From UMGS1908 sp045655005 (lineage in GTDB: Bacteria; Bacillota; Clostridia; Christensenellales; UBA1242): a DNA stretch of 64,000 nucleotides. The translations under genes and the position numbers were made by a program. Location: assembly GCA_045655005.1 (NCBI GenBank), contig JAZOOJ010000009.1:1-64000 (forward strand), read 5' to 3'. Within the stretch, counting starts at the first letter, position 1. Each line of letters starts with the position of its first letter. The notes beneath the pieces are model-generated. The model was not told the origin of the DNA. It ran no database searches and saw only the letters and a program-made list of their open reading frames with translations. This document shows, piece by piece, positions 48,306 through 56,486 of the stretch.

Positions 48306-49985
48306 ATGCCTAATTTAGAAGAATATAAAAAGATGGCGGAGTTGTTATTCCCAAACATAACAAAAACACCAGAAGACTATTATAAAGAATATCCTGCTCG
48401 TGATTTGCCAGAGGGTACAGAAGTTACAAGATTTGCTCCAAGCCCAACAGGATATATGCATATTGGTGGTGTTTACCAATGTTTAATTAATAGGGCTGTT
48501 GCAAAGTCTACGGCCGATGGTGTTTTCTTTTTAAGAGATGAAGACACAGACAGCAAACGTGAAGTTGAAGGTGCTGCAAATATATTTGTGCCAGCCCTTC
48601 GTGGATTTGGAGTTGAGTTTGACGAAGGGTTTATTTCGGAAACCGAATCAAAAGGAAACTATGGTCCTTATATCCAAAGCAAAAGAAAGGAAATATATCA
48701 AGCTTTTGCTAAGGATTTGGTATCAAGAGGCTTAGCATATCCTTGTTTCTGTACTGGTGAAAATGAAGAAGCAAAGGAAGAGCAAGTGCGTCTTGGGCTT
48801 CCTTTGGGGTATTACGGAAGATGGGCAAAGTGCAGAGATTTAAGTCTTGCAGATATTGAAAAGAACTTGGCAGAAGGGAAGCCATTTACCATTCGTATTA
48901 AAAGTAACGGCGATGGAATGAGAAGATTTAAATTTCATGATTTGAGAATTGGTGATTCGTTACTTTTGGTGAATTCAAATGACTATATAATTTTAAAAAG
49001 CGATGGACAAACATTGTATCATCTTGCACATTTAGTTGATGACACTTTAATGCATACAACAACCGTAATTCGTGATGAAAGTTGGTATCCAAGCGTTCCT
49101 CTTCATATTCAATTATTTGAGTATATGAATTTGCCTGCACCAAAATATTTACATACTCCAACCGTGAACACAATAGACCAAGATACAGGAACTGTTCGTA
49201 AGGTTAGTAAGCGTAAAGATAATTGGGCAGATTCAAGGTGGTTCCATGAAAAAGGTTATCCATGCAATGCAATCTTAGATTATTTGATGAATATTATAAA
49301 TTCAAACTTTGAGCCTTGGAGAGAAAATAATCCAGAAGCTGATGTTTTAGAGTTTGATTTTAAAATATCAAATATGAGCAAAAGTGGAGCGTTATTTGAT
49401 TTACAAAAGATTGACAATGTAAGCAAAAATATCGTTTCAAGAATGGACGCTGAAACTTTATATGAAAAGACTCTTGCTTGGGCAAAGGAATATAATATTA
49501 ACGATTACAATTTGTTGGTTAATAATAGGGATTACGCAATTAAAGTTCTTGGAATGGATAAAAATCCAGCAAGACCAAGAAAAGATATTACAACATACTC
49601 AGAAGTTGTTGATTTCTATTCTTATATGTTTGATGAAACATATTCAAATGATTGCAGTGTATATGATTATGAAAAATTTAATAAAGAAACATTGGTTAAA
49701 GTTTTAAAAGCATATAAAGATGCCTATAATGAAAATGACAGCAAAGATGAATGGTTCGCAAGAATGAAAGAAGTTGCTGGGTCTATTGGTTTTGCAACAG
49801 ATATGAAAGAGTATAAGAAAAATCCAGAAGCATTTGCCGGAAGTATTGCAGACTTCTCTACAATTATCAGAGTTACGGTAAGCGGAAGAAGGCAAACTCC
49901 CGATCTTCATGAGATTTTAAATATAATCGGAAAAGATAAGGTTGTTGCAAGAATTGACTCTGCGATAGAATTTTTAGAAAAATAA
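48306..49985 (+). CDS. gltX: Glutamyl-tRNA synthetase
   Basis: A 559-aa class I synthetase, longer than the usual 470-500 aa. The ATP site reads TRFAPSPTGYMHIGGVYQCL (HIGH-type box HIGG), and the KMSKS-type box is RKVSKRKD (about residue 298). FLRDEDTDSKREVEGA carries the conserved Asp pattern of the Glu/Gln group. The protein starts with about 35 residues before the catalytic domain, which is unusual. No GlnRS is in the window, so it may also charge tRNA-Gln (non-discriminating), an inference. AGGAGGGCG precedes the ATG. Confidence 0.94.
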   Translation: MPNLEEYKKMAELLFPNITKTPEDYYKEYPARDLPEGTEVTRFAPSPTGYMHIGGVYQCLINRAVAKSTADGVFFLRDEDTDSKREVEGAANIFVPALRGFGVEFDEGFISETESKGNYGPYIQSKRKEIYQAFAKDLVSRGLAYPCFCTGENEEAKEEQVRLGLPLGYYGRWAKCRDLSLADIEKNLAEGKPFTIRIKSNGDGMRRFKFHDLRIGDSLLLVNSNDYIILKSDGQTLYHLAHLVDDTLMHTTTVIRDESWYPSVPLHIQLFEYMNLPAPKYLHTPTVNTIDQDTGTVRKVSKRKDNWADSRWFHEKGYPCNAILDYLMNIINSNFEPWRENNPEADVLEFDFKISNMSKSGALFDLQKIDNVSKNIVSRMDAETLYEKTLAWAKEYNINDYNLLVNNRDYAIKVLGMDKNPARPRKDITTYSEVVDFYSYMFDETYSNDCSVYDYEKFNKETLVKVLKAYKDAYNENDSKDEWFARMKEVAGSIGFATDMKEYKKNPEAFAGSIADFSTIIRVTVSGRRQTPDLHEILNIIGKDKVVARIDSAIEFLEK

Positions 49986-50004
49986 GAAAATTTTTAAAAA
50001 ATCA

Positions 50005-50033
50005 TTGACAAGACGAATGAGAAGTGGTAATAT
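50005..50033 (+). promoter_or_regulatory. Promoter of the tRNA-Ala/tRNA-Ile unit
   Basis: TTGACA, 17 bp, TAATAT. A small hairpin (AGTCGC 50039-50044 / GCGACT 50055-50060) lies in the tRNA 5' leader. Confidence 0.7.
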
Positions 50034-50100
50034 ATTATAGTCGCAAGGAAGAAAGCGACTAAAATTAGTTTATTATCCGCTACATTCGTTTTGGCATTTT

Positions 50101-50177
50101 GGGGGTATAGCTCAGTTGGCTAGAGCACCTGCCTTGCAAGCAGGGGGTCATCGGTTCGAATCCGATTATCTCCACCA
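50101..50177 (+). tRNA. tRNA-Ala (anticodon TGC)
   Basis: Anticodon arm CCTGC-CTTGCAA-GCAGG gives TGC. The acceptor stem is GGGGGTA / TATCTCC with G-T pairs, the D-arm is TAGCTCAGTTGGCTAGA, the T-loop GGTTCGAATCC is canonical, and CCA is encoded. Confidence 0.95.
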
Positions 50178-50211
50178 TATATAAGTTTGTAGTAAAGACT
50201 ACAAACCCCAT

Positions 50212-50288
50212 AGGGGTATAGCTCAGTTGGTTAGAGCGCAGCCCTGATAAGGCTGAGGTCGATGGTTCGAGACCATTTACCCCTACCA
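50212..50288 (+). tRNA. tRNA-Ile (anticodon GAT)
   Basis: Acceptor stem AGGGGTA / TACCCCT, anticodon arm CAGCC-CTGATAA-GGCTG giving GAT, T-loop GGTTCGAGACC, CCA encoded. It is 34 nt after tRNA-Ala. The spacer holds a hairpin GTTTGTAGT / ACTACAAAC, a likely processing feature. Confidence 0.95.
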
Positions 50289-50293
50289 TAAAA

Positions 50294-50319
50294 GAAACAC
50301 CCGAGCGGGTGTTTTTTTT
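50294..50319 (+). terminator. Terminator of the tRNA unit
   Basis: Stem AAACACCC / GGGTGTTT with a GAGC loop and T-run. Confidence 0.9.
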
Positions 50320-50360
50320 ATGGTTGAGATAATAGTTTAGAATTATCGACAAAAAGCCTT

Positions 50361-50445
50361 TTATTTGCGAAAAGCAAATAAGCAAAACTGAAAGTTTTGC
50401 ATCAGGGCGAGCCCTGCAATGATGATTTGCCAAACTTGTTTGGCA
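50361..50445. repeat. Row of four perfect short hairpins
   Basis: In order: TTATTTGC/GCAAATAA (50361-50381), GCAAAACT/AGTTTTGC (50382-50400), CAGGGC/GCCCTG (50403-50416) and TGCCAAAC/GTTTGGCA (50428-50445). All arms are perfectly paired. The third and fourth flank the break in the tRNA-Ile relic. Confidence 0.75.
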
Positions 50446-50488
50446 TAAGGCTGAGGTCGATGGTTCGATGGCCTTCTACCCCTACCAT
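50407..50488 (+). pseudogene. tRNA-Ile relic interrupted in the anticodon loop
   Basis: ATAAGGCTGAGGTCGATGGTTCGA (50445-50468) is identical to the intact tRNA-Ile 3' half; GCGAGCCCTG (50407-50416) resembles the 5' anticodon arm; TACCCCTACCATAA (50477-50490) repeats the acceptor end. About 28 nt, with a hairpin, lie between CCTG and ATAA, exactly in the anticodon loop. The T-arm is damaged, and no D-arm or 5' acceptor strand was found. Confidence 0.65.
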
Positions 50489-50491
50489 AAT

Positions 50492-50522
50492 AGAAAGGTA
50501 CTACCGAATGTAGTACTTTTTA
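50492..50522 (+). terminator. Terminator after the tRNA relic
   Basis: Stem AAGGTACTAC / GTAGTACTTT with a CGAAT loop and T-run. Confidence 0.8.
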
Positions 50523-50570
50523 TTTGACTTGTTTGGCATTTGTGTAGTATCTTATAAGCGGAGGGGTAAT

Positions 50571-50981
50571 ATGGACAATTTACCAATAGATTTAAATATT
50601 GAAAGTGGTGAACCGCATTTTGAAAATGATACAATGGTTGCTGTTAAATCGAATAATCTGAAAAATAATACTTTGATTGGTTCTTATGTCATTATACCAA
50701 AGTCAGAAGTAGGGTCGCCATTTGAACTGTCAGAAAAAGAATGGGTAGACTCTAAAAGGTTGATGATTCAGGTAAAAGACTACATAGATAAAAAATATAA
50801 GCCAGATGGTTATAACATCGGTTGGAATGTGGGCGAGGTCGCTGGTCAACACGTTGCTCACGCTCATTTACATATTATACCACGATACGCTGATGAATTG
50901 TATGCGGGGAAAGGACTAAGACATTGGTTTAAACAATCTGAAAATATAAGAGAATCATTAAAAATAACTAAATTGAAATAA
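50571..50981 (+). CDS. HIT-family protein
   Basis: The ATG at 50571 follows CGGAGGGG; the product is 136 aa. The histidine triad is HVAHAHLHIIPRY (about residues 101-113). The preceding VGEVAGQ and IGSYVIIPKSEVGSPFEL segments fit the nucleotide-binding fold. HIT proteins hydrolyse nucleoside phosphoramidates, dinucleoside polyphosphates or adenylated intermediates. The substrate is not evident. It follows the tRNA relic and is a single-gene unit with a terminator. Confidence 0.9.
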   Translation: MDNLPIDLNIESGEPHFENDTMVAVKSNNLKNNTLIGSYVIIPKSEVGSPFELSEKEWVDSKRLMIQVKDYIDKKYKPDGYNIGWNVGEVAGQHVAHAHLHIIPRYADELYAGKGLRHWFKQSENIRESLKITKLK

Positions 50982-50988
50982 TTTAAAT

Positions 50989-51030
50989 AAAAAGAATGAA
51001 CGTATTACCATTGTTCATTCTTTTTGTTTA
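50989..51030 (+). terminator. Terminator after the HIT gene
   Basis: Stem AAAAAGAATGAAC / GTTCATTCTTTTT with an 11-nt loop and T-run. Confidence 0.88.
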
Positions 51031-51290
51031 TTACAGGTTTTTCTTCTGTTCTTCTAATTATTTTTAATTGTATTATATGAAAAGATATTAAGCAATTGTA
51101 AAAATGGCGTCAAATTGCTTTACAAAGTTTTTTGAATTTATTAAACTTAAATCATAATTTATATGGAAATATCATAGTTAAAAAACGCTTATAAAAATAG
51201 CATTCAATATTTCAAAAGTGAATACTATTTGTAATATTTAACATAGAGAACTGTGGGTTTGACCAAGTTTTTTAAAAGAAGGAGTAGAAA
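51031..51290. other. AT-rich spacer before the PnuC-like gene
   Basis: Apart from the ribosome binding site GAAGGAG just before 51291, I see no gene, riboswitch or convincing promoter here. Confidence 0.4.
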
Positions 51291-52031
51291 ATGGAAATTA
51301 AAATCGCAAAAGAAAAAGGAACATTTTTGACGTTTATAAAATCATTTAATAAGTTTGAGTTGATTTGGCTTGCATCTGTGGTGGTTTTACTTAGTGCTGC
51401 AATGATTTTTCTGCCAGACTTAATGTTTGACGATAGCACTAATACATTGATTGTTGTTTGTTCGGTTGTGTCAATCGTTGCAAATCCAATTTGCGAGTTG
51501 ATGATATCTAAGCAAAGCCGATATAATTTTTTGTTTTCAATAGCATTTATTGAAATTACTGAAATGATAATTTATTTATCACTTAATCTTTATAGTTGTG
51601 CTTTGGTTAGTTTGTTGTTTTGGGTTCCTATTGACATTGCGAGCTTTTTTAGATGGAAGAAAAACACCGATGAAGAAGATGATGATATAACAAAAGTAAA
51701 AAGACTTAATTGGTGGCAAGATATTTTGATTATAGTTGCCATTGCAGTATTTAGTTTTGTTGTTGGCTGGCTTTTAAGTTTGATACCAGAGTGTGAAGAT
51801 AGTTATTTAGATGCTTTTGTAAGTGCTTTGGGAATGGCAAATGGAGTATTATTGCTTTTAAGATACAGCGAACAATGGTATGCGTGGTTTGCATATTTAA
51901 TATTTGATGCAATTCTTTGGATTATTTCGGGGCATTACATAATGCTTATAACGGTTGTTGCTATGATGATTAATACTGTTTATGGTTTCATTAAATGGGT
52001 TAAATATGTTAAAAGTAAGAAGTCGGTATAA
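51291..52031 (+). CDS. PnuC-like nicotinamide riboside/vitamin transporter
   Basis: A 246-aa membrane protein with about seven hydrophobic segments. The C-terminal part is characteristic of PnuC: LLLLRYSEQWYAWFAYLIFD, then DAILWIISGHYIMLITVVAMMINT and VYGFIKW. These Trp/Asn residues form the substrate site in PnuC proteins, which import nicotinamide riboside or related vitamins by facilitated diffusion. The loop EEDDDITKVKRLNWWQD separates the two halves. No NAD-linked gene or riboswitch is beside it, so the ligand is not certain. GAAGGAG precedes the ATG. Confidence 0.82.
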   Translation: MEIKIAKEKGTFLTFIKSFNKFELIWLASVVVLLSAAMIFLPDLMFDDSTNTLIVVCSVVSIVANPICELMISKQSRYNFLFSIAFIEITEMIIYLSLNLYSCALVSLLFWVPIDIASFFRWKKNTDEEDDDITKVKRLNWWQDILIIVAIAVFSFVVGWLLSLIPECEDSYLDAFVSALGMANGVLLLLRYSEQWYAWFAYLIFDAILWIISGHYIMLITVVAMMINTVYGFIKWVKYVKSKKSV

Positions 52032-52048
52032 ATGATTTTATAATATAA

Positions 52049-52079
52049 GGGGAAACGCATTTAAGCGTTTTCTTTTTTG
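52049..52079 (+). terminator. Intrinsic terminator
   Basis: Stem GGAAACGC / GCGTTTTC with an ATTTAA loop and T-run. Confidence 0.85.
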
Positions 52080-52081
52080 TG

Positions 52082-52108
52082 ACATAATTATGGTGATACT
52101 CATACAAT
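52082..52108 (+). promoter_or_regulatory. Candidate mother-cell sporulation promoter (sigma-E/sigma-K type)
   Basis: An AC dinucleotide, 17 bp, then CATACAAT. CATACAAT matches the sigma-E -10 (CATACANT) and most of the sigma-K -10 (CATANNNTA). AC-N17 fits the sigma-K -35. No good sigma-A pair is present before the 52152 gene. Confidence 0.5.
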
Positions 52109-52151
52109 GCTAATGACGGAAATATCCGATAATTTTACATAGGGGGGAATT

Positions 52152-52976
52152 ATGCCTACAACTATAAATAATCAAGCAACAGCAAACTATCAATTCGCTG
52201 GCTCTGGTGAAACAAACACTATTACTACTAATTTAAATGCTATTGTTCTTGAAGATTCTCAGGGCTTGTCTATTACAAAAACAGGAAATCCTACAACCTT
52301 TCTTGCGGGAGATATAATCACCTATACAATAACAATTACCAATACAAGTGCTAGTTTTTTAACAGGTGTTAGAATTATTGATAATTTAGGTGGTGGGAAT
52401 TTGGCTTACGTTCTTGGAAGTGCAAGCCTAACGACGGCAACTCAAACTTATCCAGTTACACCAATTGCAACAAATCCATTAACCTTCACACTTCAACAAC
52501 TTAATGTTGGTGCGACAATGACTTTAACTTATCGTTGTCAAGTAATATTTAATCTTCCACCAACGGTTACGAGCATAACTAATACGGTAAATGGTATAGG
52601 GTATACAAGTACTGGAACAGTAACTGGGTTCGCAAACTATACTATTCAAAAAAAAAATAGTTTAGATTTTTCTTTTGATAAAACTGCGAGCGAAACAAAT
52701 GTTTTTCCTAACCAAGTTTTTAGTTATAGATTAGCATTTATTAATGGGAGTTCGACATCTGCCAACATTACAAGCCTGACCGACCAATTGCCTACAAATT
52801 TTGTAATTACTTCGGTTGTTTTGCAAGAGGGAAATGGTACTATTATTCCGTTAACAACAGAAGATTATAATCTAAATGGATCAAATTTATTCACAATGCC
52901 TACGGCTACCGGAGAGCAGGTTTTTGTTCCGGCTAACTCTACGACAGTTATTACTATTAATGGATATTTTTCCTAG
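52152..52976 (+). CDS. DUF11 repeat protein, possible spore-surface protein
   Basis: A 274-aa Thr/Asn-rich all-beta protein. Residues 45-160 form one DUF11-type repeat (LSITKTGNPTTFLAGDIITY, then TITITNTSASFLTGVRIIDNL). Residues 170-270 form a second, more diverged copy (LDFSFDKTASETNVFPNQVF, then SYRLAFINGS). There is no signal peptide, membrane segment or sorting motif, which is odd for a surface beta-repeat protein. Together with the sporulation-type promoter, it suggests assembly on the spore from the mother-cell side; this is an inference. AGGGGGG precedes the ATG. Confidence 0.75.
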   Translation: MPTTINNQATANYQFAGSGETNTITTNLNAIVLEDSQGLSITKTGNPTTFLAGDIITYTITITNTSASFLTGVRIIDNLGGGNLAYVLGSASLTTATQTYPVTPIATNPLTFTLQQLNVGATMTLTYRCQVIFNLPPTVTSITNTVNGIGYTSTGTVTGFANYTIQKKNSLDFSFDKTASETNVFPNQVFSYRLAFINGSSTSANITSLTDQLPTNFVITSVVLQEGNGTIIPLTTEDYNLNGSNLFTMPTATGEQVFVPANSTTVITINGYFS

Positions 52977-52996
52977 AAAATCAGGTGATTAGCTTA

Positions 52997-53028
52997 GAAG
53001 ACCCTTAATTTAAGGGTTTTCTTTTTGT
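52997..53028 (+). terminator. Intrinsic terminator
   Basis: Stem AAGACCCTTAA / TTAAGGGTTTT and T-run. Confidence 0.85.
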
Positions 53029-53057
53029 TAATAAATATTTAAATTTTATTTAAGAAT

Positions 53058-53087
53058 TTGCACTTTTTTAATTATATATGATATACT
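53058..53087 (+). promoter_or_regulatory. Promoter of the 53120-DUF4097-fhs operon
   Basis: TTGCAC, 18 bp, TATACT. Confidence 0.65.
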
Positions 53088-53119
53088 TTAATTAGAATAA
53101 TAAAAATATGGAAGTGTGT

Positions 53120-53467
53120 ATGAATAGTTTAACTTTAAATGTTATTAATGAAAATAATGTATTGGCTGGGATAATTGCAAGTTTGATATTGCTAATAATT
53201 GTTGGTGTGTGTGGATTTTTCTTGTACAGAAAGTGGTTTGCACATAAAAAATCTGTTGAAGATAAACTTGAAGAAATGGAAGTCAACTCTGAAAATAAGG
53301 CTGGCACAACGACTAAATTTGTTAATGTAGAATCAAATGCTGTTAATAGTGATAAAGGGAGCAATGAATTAAACACAAAAACCGCAAAACCTATTGAAAA
53401 TAGAGAAGTTTTGAGTGATAATAATAACGATTTAGAAAAACAAAAAGACGATACAAAGGTGGGATAA
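53120..53467 (+). CDS. Hypothetical single-pass membrane protein, 115 aa
   Basis: The ATG at 53120 is preferred (GGAAGTG upstream); an ATG at 53108 is in frame but lacks a ribosome binding site. The N-terminal 15 residues are short and would be outside; one membrane segment (about 17-37, GIIASLILLIIVGVCGFFLY) follows, then a cytoplasmic, disordered Asn/Lys/Glu tail. I do not recognise it. It is the first gene of an operon with the DUF4097 lipoprotein and fhs. Confidence 0.65.
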   Translation: MNSLTLNVINENNVLAGIIASLILLIIVGVCGFFLYRKWFAHKKSVEDKLEEMEVNSENKAGTTTKFVNVESNAVNSDKGSNELNTKTAKPIENREVLSDNNNDLEKQKDDTKVG

Positions 53468-53472
53468 AGAGT

Positions 53473-54360
53473 ATGAAAAGGTTTTTTTCTGGTGTTTTAT
53501 CAGCAATGATAATTTTTGCGGTATGTTTGATGTTTAGTGGTTGCGCTACAAAAACTGCGTATACTTATGATGGGGCAGAAAATTATCTAAGCGGAAATGT
53601 AGCATTTGATATTTCTGAGGTGCACACAATTGACGTTGACTGGATTTCTGGGAATGTAAATGTGGAAGTTGTTGACGATATTGAATGTCTATCAGTTGAA
53701 GAAACAAGCAGATATACAATTTTGGAAGATGAAGCACTTAGGTACAAATTGGGTGATGATGGTGTTTTAATAATAAAATTTAGAGCTTCAAATAAGAAGA
53801 AAGTAAATTTAACAAAGGAAAAGGATTTGACTATTAAGTTGCCAAAGGCAAAGTTTATAAAGTCTAATTTAATTATTAATTCAGTTTCGGCTGATGTGTA
53901 TGTTAATCGTGTTGAAACGACGAAAATTAGAGTTTCTAATATAAGTGGAGAAATAACCATAATTAATTCGAGGGCTTCTATTACTGAAGTGAACAATGTT
54001 AGCGGAGAAATAAAGTTGAAAAATAGTGTACTTTATGGTGCATCTGCAACTTCTACATCGGGAGATATTATAGCAACAGAGTTGACGACAGAAACTATTG
54101 ACGTCGAAAATGTTTCGGGAAATGTTAGTATGGAAGTAGATACTACACCACTTTCAATTGACGCAGAAACAGTAAGTGGGAATATCGACTTAAAATTTAT
54201 TAACGATAAAGGATTTACTGCTGAGTTTAAAAGTGCTTCAGGAAGTTTTAATAGTGGATTTGAAACGGTTTTAACTAATGGCAAATACGTTTATCTTGAT
54301 GGAAGTTACAACTATGAATTTGAAACGGTTAGTGGAAATGTAACAATTAATAAAAAATAA
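53473..54360 (+). CDS. DUF4097-type beta-helix lipoprotein
   Basis: A 295-aa lipoprotein: signal peptide to about residue 23 with lipobox FSGC. The rest is a repetitive beta-strand structure. The phrase VSGN or SGEI/SGDI recurs about every 20 residues (WISGNVNV, NISGEITI, NVSGEIKL, STSGDIIA, NVSGNVSM, TVSGNIDL, TVSGNVTI), the hallmark of DUF4097 adhesin-like domains. It would be attached to the outer membrane face of the cell. Its role is unknown. A 16-nt gap separates it from fhs, so the three genes probably form one transcript. Confidence 0.85.
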   Translation: MKRFFSGVLSAMIIFAVCLMFSGCATKTAYTYDGAENYLSGNVAFDISEVHTIDVDWISGNVNVEVVDDIECLSVEETSRYTILEDEALRYKLGDDGVLIIKFRASNKKKVNLTKEKDLTIKLPKAKFIKSNLIINSVSADVYVNRVETTKIRVSNISGEITIINSRASITEVNNVSGEIKLKNSVLYGASATSTSGDIIATELTTETIDVENVSGNVSMEVDTTPLSIDAETVSGNIDLKFINDKGFTAEFKSASGSFNSGFETVLTNGKYVYLDGSYNYEFETVSGNVTINKK

Positions 54361-54376
54361 TAAATGGGAGCAAGGT

Positions 54377-56008
54377 ATGAAGTCAGACATTGAAATTGCA
54401 AGGGGCGTTAACCCAAAAAACATCATCGATGCTGCAAGGGATTTAGGGATAAGCAAAGATGATGTTATTCAGTATGGCAATAATAAAGCAAAAATCGACG
54501 TCAAAAATTTAGACCCAAAGGGAAAGCTTGTTTTGGTGACTGCAATTAATCCAACAAAGTCTGGTATTGGGAAAACAACGGTGTCGATTGGGCTTGCTGA
54601 TGCTCTTTCTAATATAGGCAAAAAATCTTGTCTTGCATTAAGAGAACCATCTCTTGGACCGGTGTTTGGAGTTAAGGGTGGCGCCACGGGTGGAGGATAT
54701 AGCCAAATTATACCTATGGAAGACATTAACTTGCATTTTAATGGTGATTTTCATGCTATTACAAGTGCAAATAATTTATTGTGTAGTTTAATAGATAATC
54801 ATATTTTTCAAGGGAATGTCTTAAATATCGACACCAATAAAATTTTATTTAGAAGATGTATTGACCTTAACGAAAGGGCTTTAAGAGATGTAACTATTGA
54901 AACGATGTATGAACGAAAAGAAAGATTCGTTATAACATCAGCAAGTGAAATTATGGCAATAATGTCTATGTCCGAGAATTTGAAGGATTTAAAAAATCGC
55001 TTAGGCAATATAATGATTGCCCTAGATAAAGACAGCAAACCTGTTTACGCAAGGGATTTAAAGGCTGAGGATTCAATGACAATACTTTTAAAAGATGCTA
55101 TAAAACCAAACCTTGTACAGACGCTAATAGGCACTCCAGCCATAGTTCATTGTGGACCTTTTGCAAATATTGCACATGGCTGTAATTCTGTTGTTGCAAC
55201 AAAACTTGCTATGACCTATGCAGATTATACTATAACAGAGGCAGGCTTTGGGGCTGACTTAGGTGCTGAAAAGTTTATTGATTTTAAGTGTCGTGTAAGT
55301 GGCATTAAACCAAGTTGTGTTGTATTGGTTGCGACTATTAGAGCAATTAAGTTGCATGGTGGGGAAGATGCGAATAATTTATCTACCCCAAATGTTGATG
55401 CGGTAAAAAGGGGGGCTTGCAATTTAATTCACCATACTAATGTTTTGCGACAAGTTTATGGTCTTCCGGTGGTTGTCACTTTAAATAAGTTTGATAGTGA
55501 TAGCGATGAAGAAATTAACGCATTAAAATCTTTGGTAAATGAAGACATTATTATAAACGAAGTTTGGGCAAAAGGCGGAAATGGTGCTATTGAATTAGCA
55601 AATAAGGTGATTGAAAAATGTAATAAAGATGTAAATCTTTGCTATGCTTACGATGTCAATCAATCAGTCGAAGAAAAGATTGAAAATGTGGTTGTCAAGG
55701 TGTATGGCGGGAAGTCTGTTTCGTTTACAGATAGAGCAAGAGAGGCACTTAAAATAATAAAAAACGAAAAGCTTGAACATCTTCCAATCATTATGGCAAA
55801 GACACAATTTAGTTTGTCTGCGGATAAAGAAAAATTTGGAGTCCCAAAAGACTTCAATGTTGAAGTAAAGGATATTGAAATAAGAACTGGGGCTGGATTT
55901 TTAGTTATTATATGTGGTTCAATCCTTTTAATGCCAGCACTTGGGGAAAACCCTTCTGCATTAAAGATGACAATTGATGAGAATGGAAAAATAGATGGTT
56001 TGTTTTAA
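54377..56008 (+). CDS. fhs: Formate-tetrahydrofolate ligase
   Basis: A 543-aa protein. KLVLVTAINPTKSGIGKTTVSIG carries the P-loop (GIGKTT), and CLALREPSLGPVFGVKGGAT with GGGYSQIIPMEDINLHF are diagnostic. TEAGFGADLGAEKFID and the C-terminal AGFLVIICGSILLMPALG complete the pattern. The enzyme joins formate to tetrahydrofolate with ATP to give 10-formyl-THF, for purine synthesis or, in acetogens, the Wood-Ljungdahl methyl branch. The P-loop residue before GKTT is Ile where most family members have Glu. GGGAGCAAGG precedes the ATG. Confidence 0.97.
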   Translation: MKSDIEIARGVNPKNIIDAARDLGISKDDVIQYGNNKAKIDVKNLDPKGKLVLVTAINPTKSGIGKTTVSIGLADALSNIGKKSCLALREPSLGPVFGVKGGATGGGYSQIIPMEDINLHFNGDFHAITSANNLLCSLIDNHIFQGNVLNIDTNKILFRRCIDLNERALRDVTIETMYERKERFVITSASEIMAIMSMSENLKDLKNRLGNIMIALDKDSKPVYARDLKAEDSMTILLKDAIKPNLVQTLIGTPAIVHCGPFANIAHGCNSVVATKLAMTYADYTITEAGFGADLGAEKFIDFKCRVSGIKPSCVVLVATIRAIKLHGGEDANNLSTPNVDAVKRGACNLIHHTNVLRQVYGLPVVVTLNKFDSDSDEEINALKSLVNEDIIINEVWAKGGNGAIELANKVIEKCNKDVNLCYAYDVNQSVEEKIENVVVKVYGGKSVSFTDRAREALKIIKNEKLEHLPIIMAKTQFSLSADKEKFGVPKDFNVEVKDIEIRTGAGFLVIICGSILLMPALGENPSALKMTIDENGKIDGLF

Positions 56009-56009
56009 T

Positions 56010-56051
56010 AAAAAACACATTCACCAATATATTTGGTGAATGTGTTTTTTA
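56010..56051. terminator. Bidirectional terminator between fhs and gtrA-like gene
   Basis: Stem AAAAACACATTCACCAA / TTGGTGAATGTGTTTTT (about 17 bp) with a 5-6-nt loop; A- and T-runs on both sides. Confidence 0.9.
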
Positions 56052-56070
56052 ATGGTTTAATATAAATATT

Positions 56071-56478
56071 TTAATCTTTCTTGTGATTTTCTGCTGTATC
56101 GCAAGTTCCTTTGTAAACCAGATATCGTGTGTATAGAAATTCAAGAATGAAATTAGATATCATCGTAACTGCAAGAATTAGGTATTCATTAACATTATTA
56201 TTTTCTGCGATTTGTCCAATCCATGTAGAAAGTGGAGTAAATACAGCATAAAAGGCAAGAACTAACAGCATTGACAGTTTTGCATTATTAGATGATTTGA
56301 AAGTAATCTTTCTGTTTATTGTAAAATTCCAAATAATTGAGGTTAGTAAACTTAATAAGTATGCTAGCCAATAATTCCAATTAAACGCCTCATTAAATAA
56401 GGCAAAAAGCCCAATTTGAATTAATCCTGCACTTATTGAAATCAATGTAAATTTTATTACTCTTAAAAATTCTTTCAT
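56071..56478 (-). CDS. GtrA-like membrane protein
   Basis: A 135-aa protein with four hydrophobic segments. The pattern RVIKFTLISISAGLIQIGLF, then AYLLSLLTSIIWNFTINRKITF and a late FILEFLYTRYLVY is typical of GtrA-like proteins. These often help move lipid-linked sugars across the membrane. It is the last gene of a minus-strand operon (59857 to 56071), 8 nt after the GNAT gene. Confidence 0.88.
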   Translation of the reverse strand: MKEFLRVIKFTLISISAGLIQIGLFALFNEAFNWNYWLAYLLSLLTSIIWNFTINRKITFKSSNNAKLSMLLVLAFYAVFTPLSTWIGQIAENNNVNEYLILAVTMISNFILEFLYTRYLVYKGTCDTAENHKKD

Positions 56479-56486
56479 AATTTATC

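Noticed and set aside
50080..50433. Open frame on the minus strand across tRNA-Ala and tRNA-Ile
   Set aside because: It lies opposite two intact tRNA genes and a terminator; the frame is a by-product of tRNA sequence.
51031..51290. NAD-type riboswitch before the PnuC-like gene
   Set aside because: I found no recognisable riboswitch core; the spacer is plain AT-rich sequence.
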